Assembly: GCA_946626795.1 (NCBI GenBank)
Contig: CAMOUZ010000023.1
Location: forward strand, 1 to 13,648
From: an uncultured Clostridia bacterium
GTDB taxonomy: Bacteria; Bacillota; Clostridia; Christensenellales; CAG-1252
Direction: 5' to 3'
DNA: 13,648 nt
Shown here piece after piece: positions 13,099-13,648 of this stretch (position 1 is its first letter; each line of letters begins with the position of its first letter). Under the pieces are notes generated by a model that did no database searches, was not told the origin of the DNA, and saw only the letters and a list, made by a program, of their open reading frames with translations. A program made the position numbers and the translations under genes.

Positions 13099-13530
13099 AT
13101 GCAAGCGAAACAACTATCGGTCTTTATCGAGAATAGGGAAGGAAGGCTAGACGAAGTCCTCGCCGTCATTAAGAGCGCGGGCGTCAATATCCTTTCGCTC
13201 AGCTTGGCGGATACGAGCGAATACGGACTTTTGCGCCTCATCGTCAGTAATCCCGCGGCGGCGGATGCGGCGTTGAAAGCGAATGGATTCTCCTCGATGC
13301 TTACGGGGGTGCTTGTCGTGCGCCTCGACAATAAGGTCGGGAGCCTCCAAGATTTCCTCGGCATCCTCGCCAAGGAAAATATAAACCTCGAATATATGTA
13401 CGGACTCACGATCGAGAACGGCGGAAAGGCGTCTCTCGTCATCAAGGCGTCCGACCTCGAAAAGGCGGCGTCCATTCTCTTATCGGCGGGAGCTGAGCTT
13501 CTCTCGAACGAGGATATCGCCAAGCTGTAA
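13099..13530 (+). CDS. Tandem ACT-domain protein
   Basis: A 143-residue protein made of two ACT repeats and nothing else: residues about 4-67 (QLSVFIENREGRLDEVLAVI, then GVNILSLSLADTSEYGLLRLIV) and about 71-137 (GVLVVRLDNKVGSLQDFLGI, then NINLEYMYGLTIENGGKASLVI). Each has the beta-alpha-beta-beta-alpha-beta order with the GR/GS turn where amino acids bind in known ACT domains. Stand-alone tandem ACT proteins are often found next to phenylacetate-CoA ligases, which suggests a regulatory partner sensing an amino acid, plausibly aromatic. AAAAGGAGGAG precedes ATG 13099 by a normal distance; the gene lies 14 bases after the ligase. Confidence 0.92.
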   Translation: MQAKQLSVFIENREGRLDEVLAVIKSAGVNILSLSLADTSEYGLLRLIVSNPAAADAALKANGFSSMLTGVLVVRLDNKVGSLQDFLGILAKENINLEYMYGLTIENGGKASLVIKASDLEKAASILLSAGAELLSNEDIAKL

Positions 13531-13531
13531 T

Positions 13532-13648
13532 ATGGTCATCGATTTCCATGCGCACGCATTTCCGGACGCCCTTGCGGAGCGTTCCGTGGCGTTTCTCGCG
13601 GCGAAAGCGGGAATAGAGCATTATTCGGACGGGACGACGAAAGGACTT
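13532..13648 (+). CDS. Amidohydrolase-family metal-dependent hydrolase (5' part only)
   Basis: Thirty-nine codons reach the window edge. The protein begins MVIDFHAHAFPDALAER, where the HxH (H6, H8) after a short beta-strand is the first metal-binding motif of the amidohydrolase TIM-barrel superfamily, in the style of the ACMS decarboxylase / aminocarboxymuconate-like branch (Amidohydro_2). ATG 13532 lies one base after the ACT gene's stop, with no separate strong ribosome binding site, so translation is likely coupled. A link with the aryl-acid pathway is suggested by position. Substrate cannot be told. Confidence 0.75.
   Translation, partial: MVIDFHAHAFPDALAERSVAFLAAKAGIEHYSDGTTKGL

Overview
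The window looks like a junction between a mobile element and chromosomal DNA in an anaerobic Firmicute of the class Clostridia, probably uncultured. The evidence is strong AGGAGG-type ribosome binding sites, TTGACA/TATAAT promoters with 17-base spacers, a TnpV-type transposon protein, ferredoxin-linked oxidoreductase genes and a CCA-encoding tRNA. The order or species cannot be set from this sequence alone.

Region 1 (1-3281) is the end of an integrative element whose rest lies off the left edge. It holds an unrecognised gene, a TnpV-like protein, a ribbon-helix-helix-like small protein, a winged-helix excisionase-like protein with a TTG start, and a 454-residue tyrosine recombinase. All are on the + strand with tight spacing. 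A terminator follows, then a cluster of 9-base GTTTGCTAC sites in both orientations that look like arm-type integrase sites.

Region 2 (3281-3580) is the attachment locus. An intact tRNA-Thr(GGU) lies on the - strand, and a 17-base stretch of its anticodon stem-loop is repeated three times at exactly 91-base spacing. Each 91-base unit carries a tRNA 5' half plus one arm-type site. The last core joins a degenerate tRNA 5' half that sits just downstream of a consensus promoter. This reads as a record of repeated integration or tandem duplication at one tRNA gene.

Region 3 (3711-4901) is an AT-rich islet. It has an XRE-family repressor and, divergently, a membrane-anchored protein and a small conserved-type hypothetical. 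The divergent promoter carries two matching palindromic operators.

Region 4 (4938-6443) is on the - strand. It contains a translationally coupled pair (a 59-residue acidic protein and a membrane protein with a bacterial PH domain), two related palindromic repeats in opposite orientation, and rlmH, which appears to be transcribed as a leaderless mRNA.

Region 5 (6495-13648) is one + strand operon: sodium:solute symporter, phenylacetate-CoA ligase family protein, iorA, iorB, a second ligase, a tandem ACT-domain protein, and the start of an amidohydrolase. Together these can import an aryl acid, activate it to the CoA thioester and interconvert it with the arylpyruvate using ferredoxin. The net direction (amino-acid catabolism or salvage of aryl acids into aromatic amino acids) cannot be read from sequence. 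The ACT protein suggests control by an amino acid.
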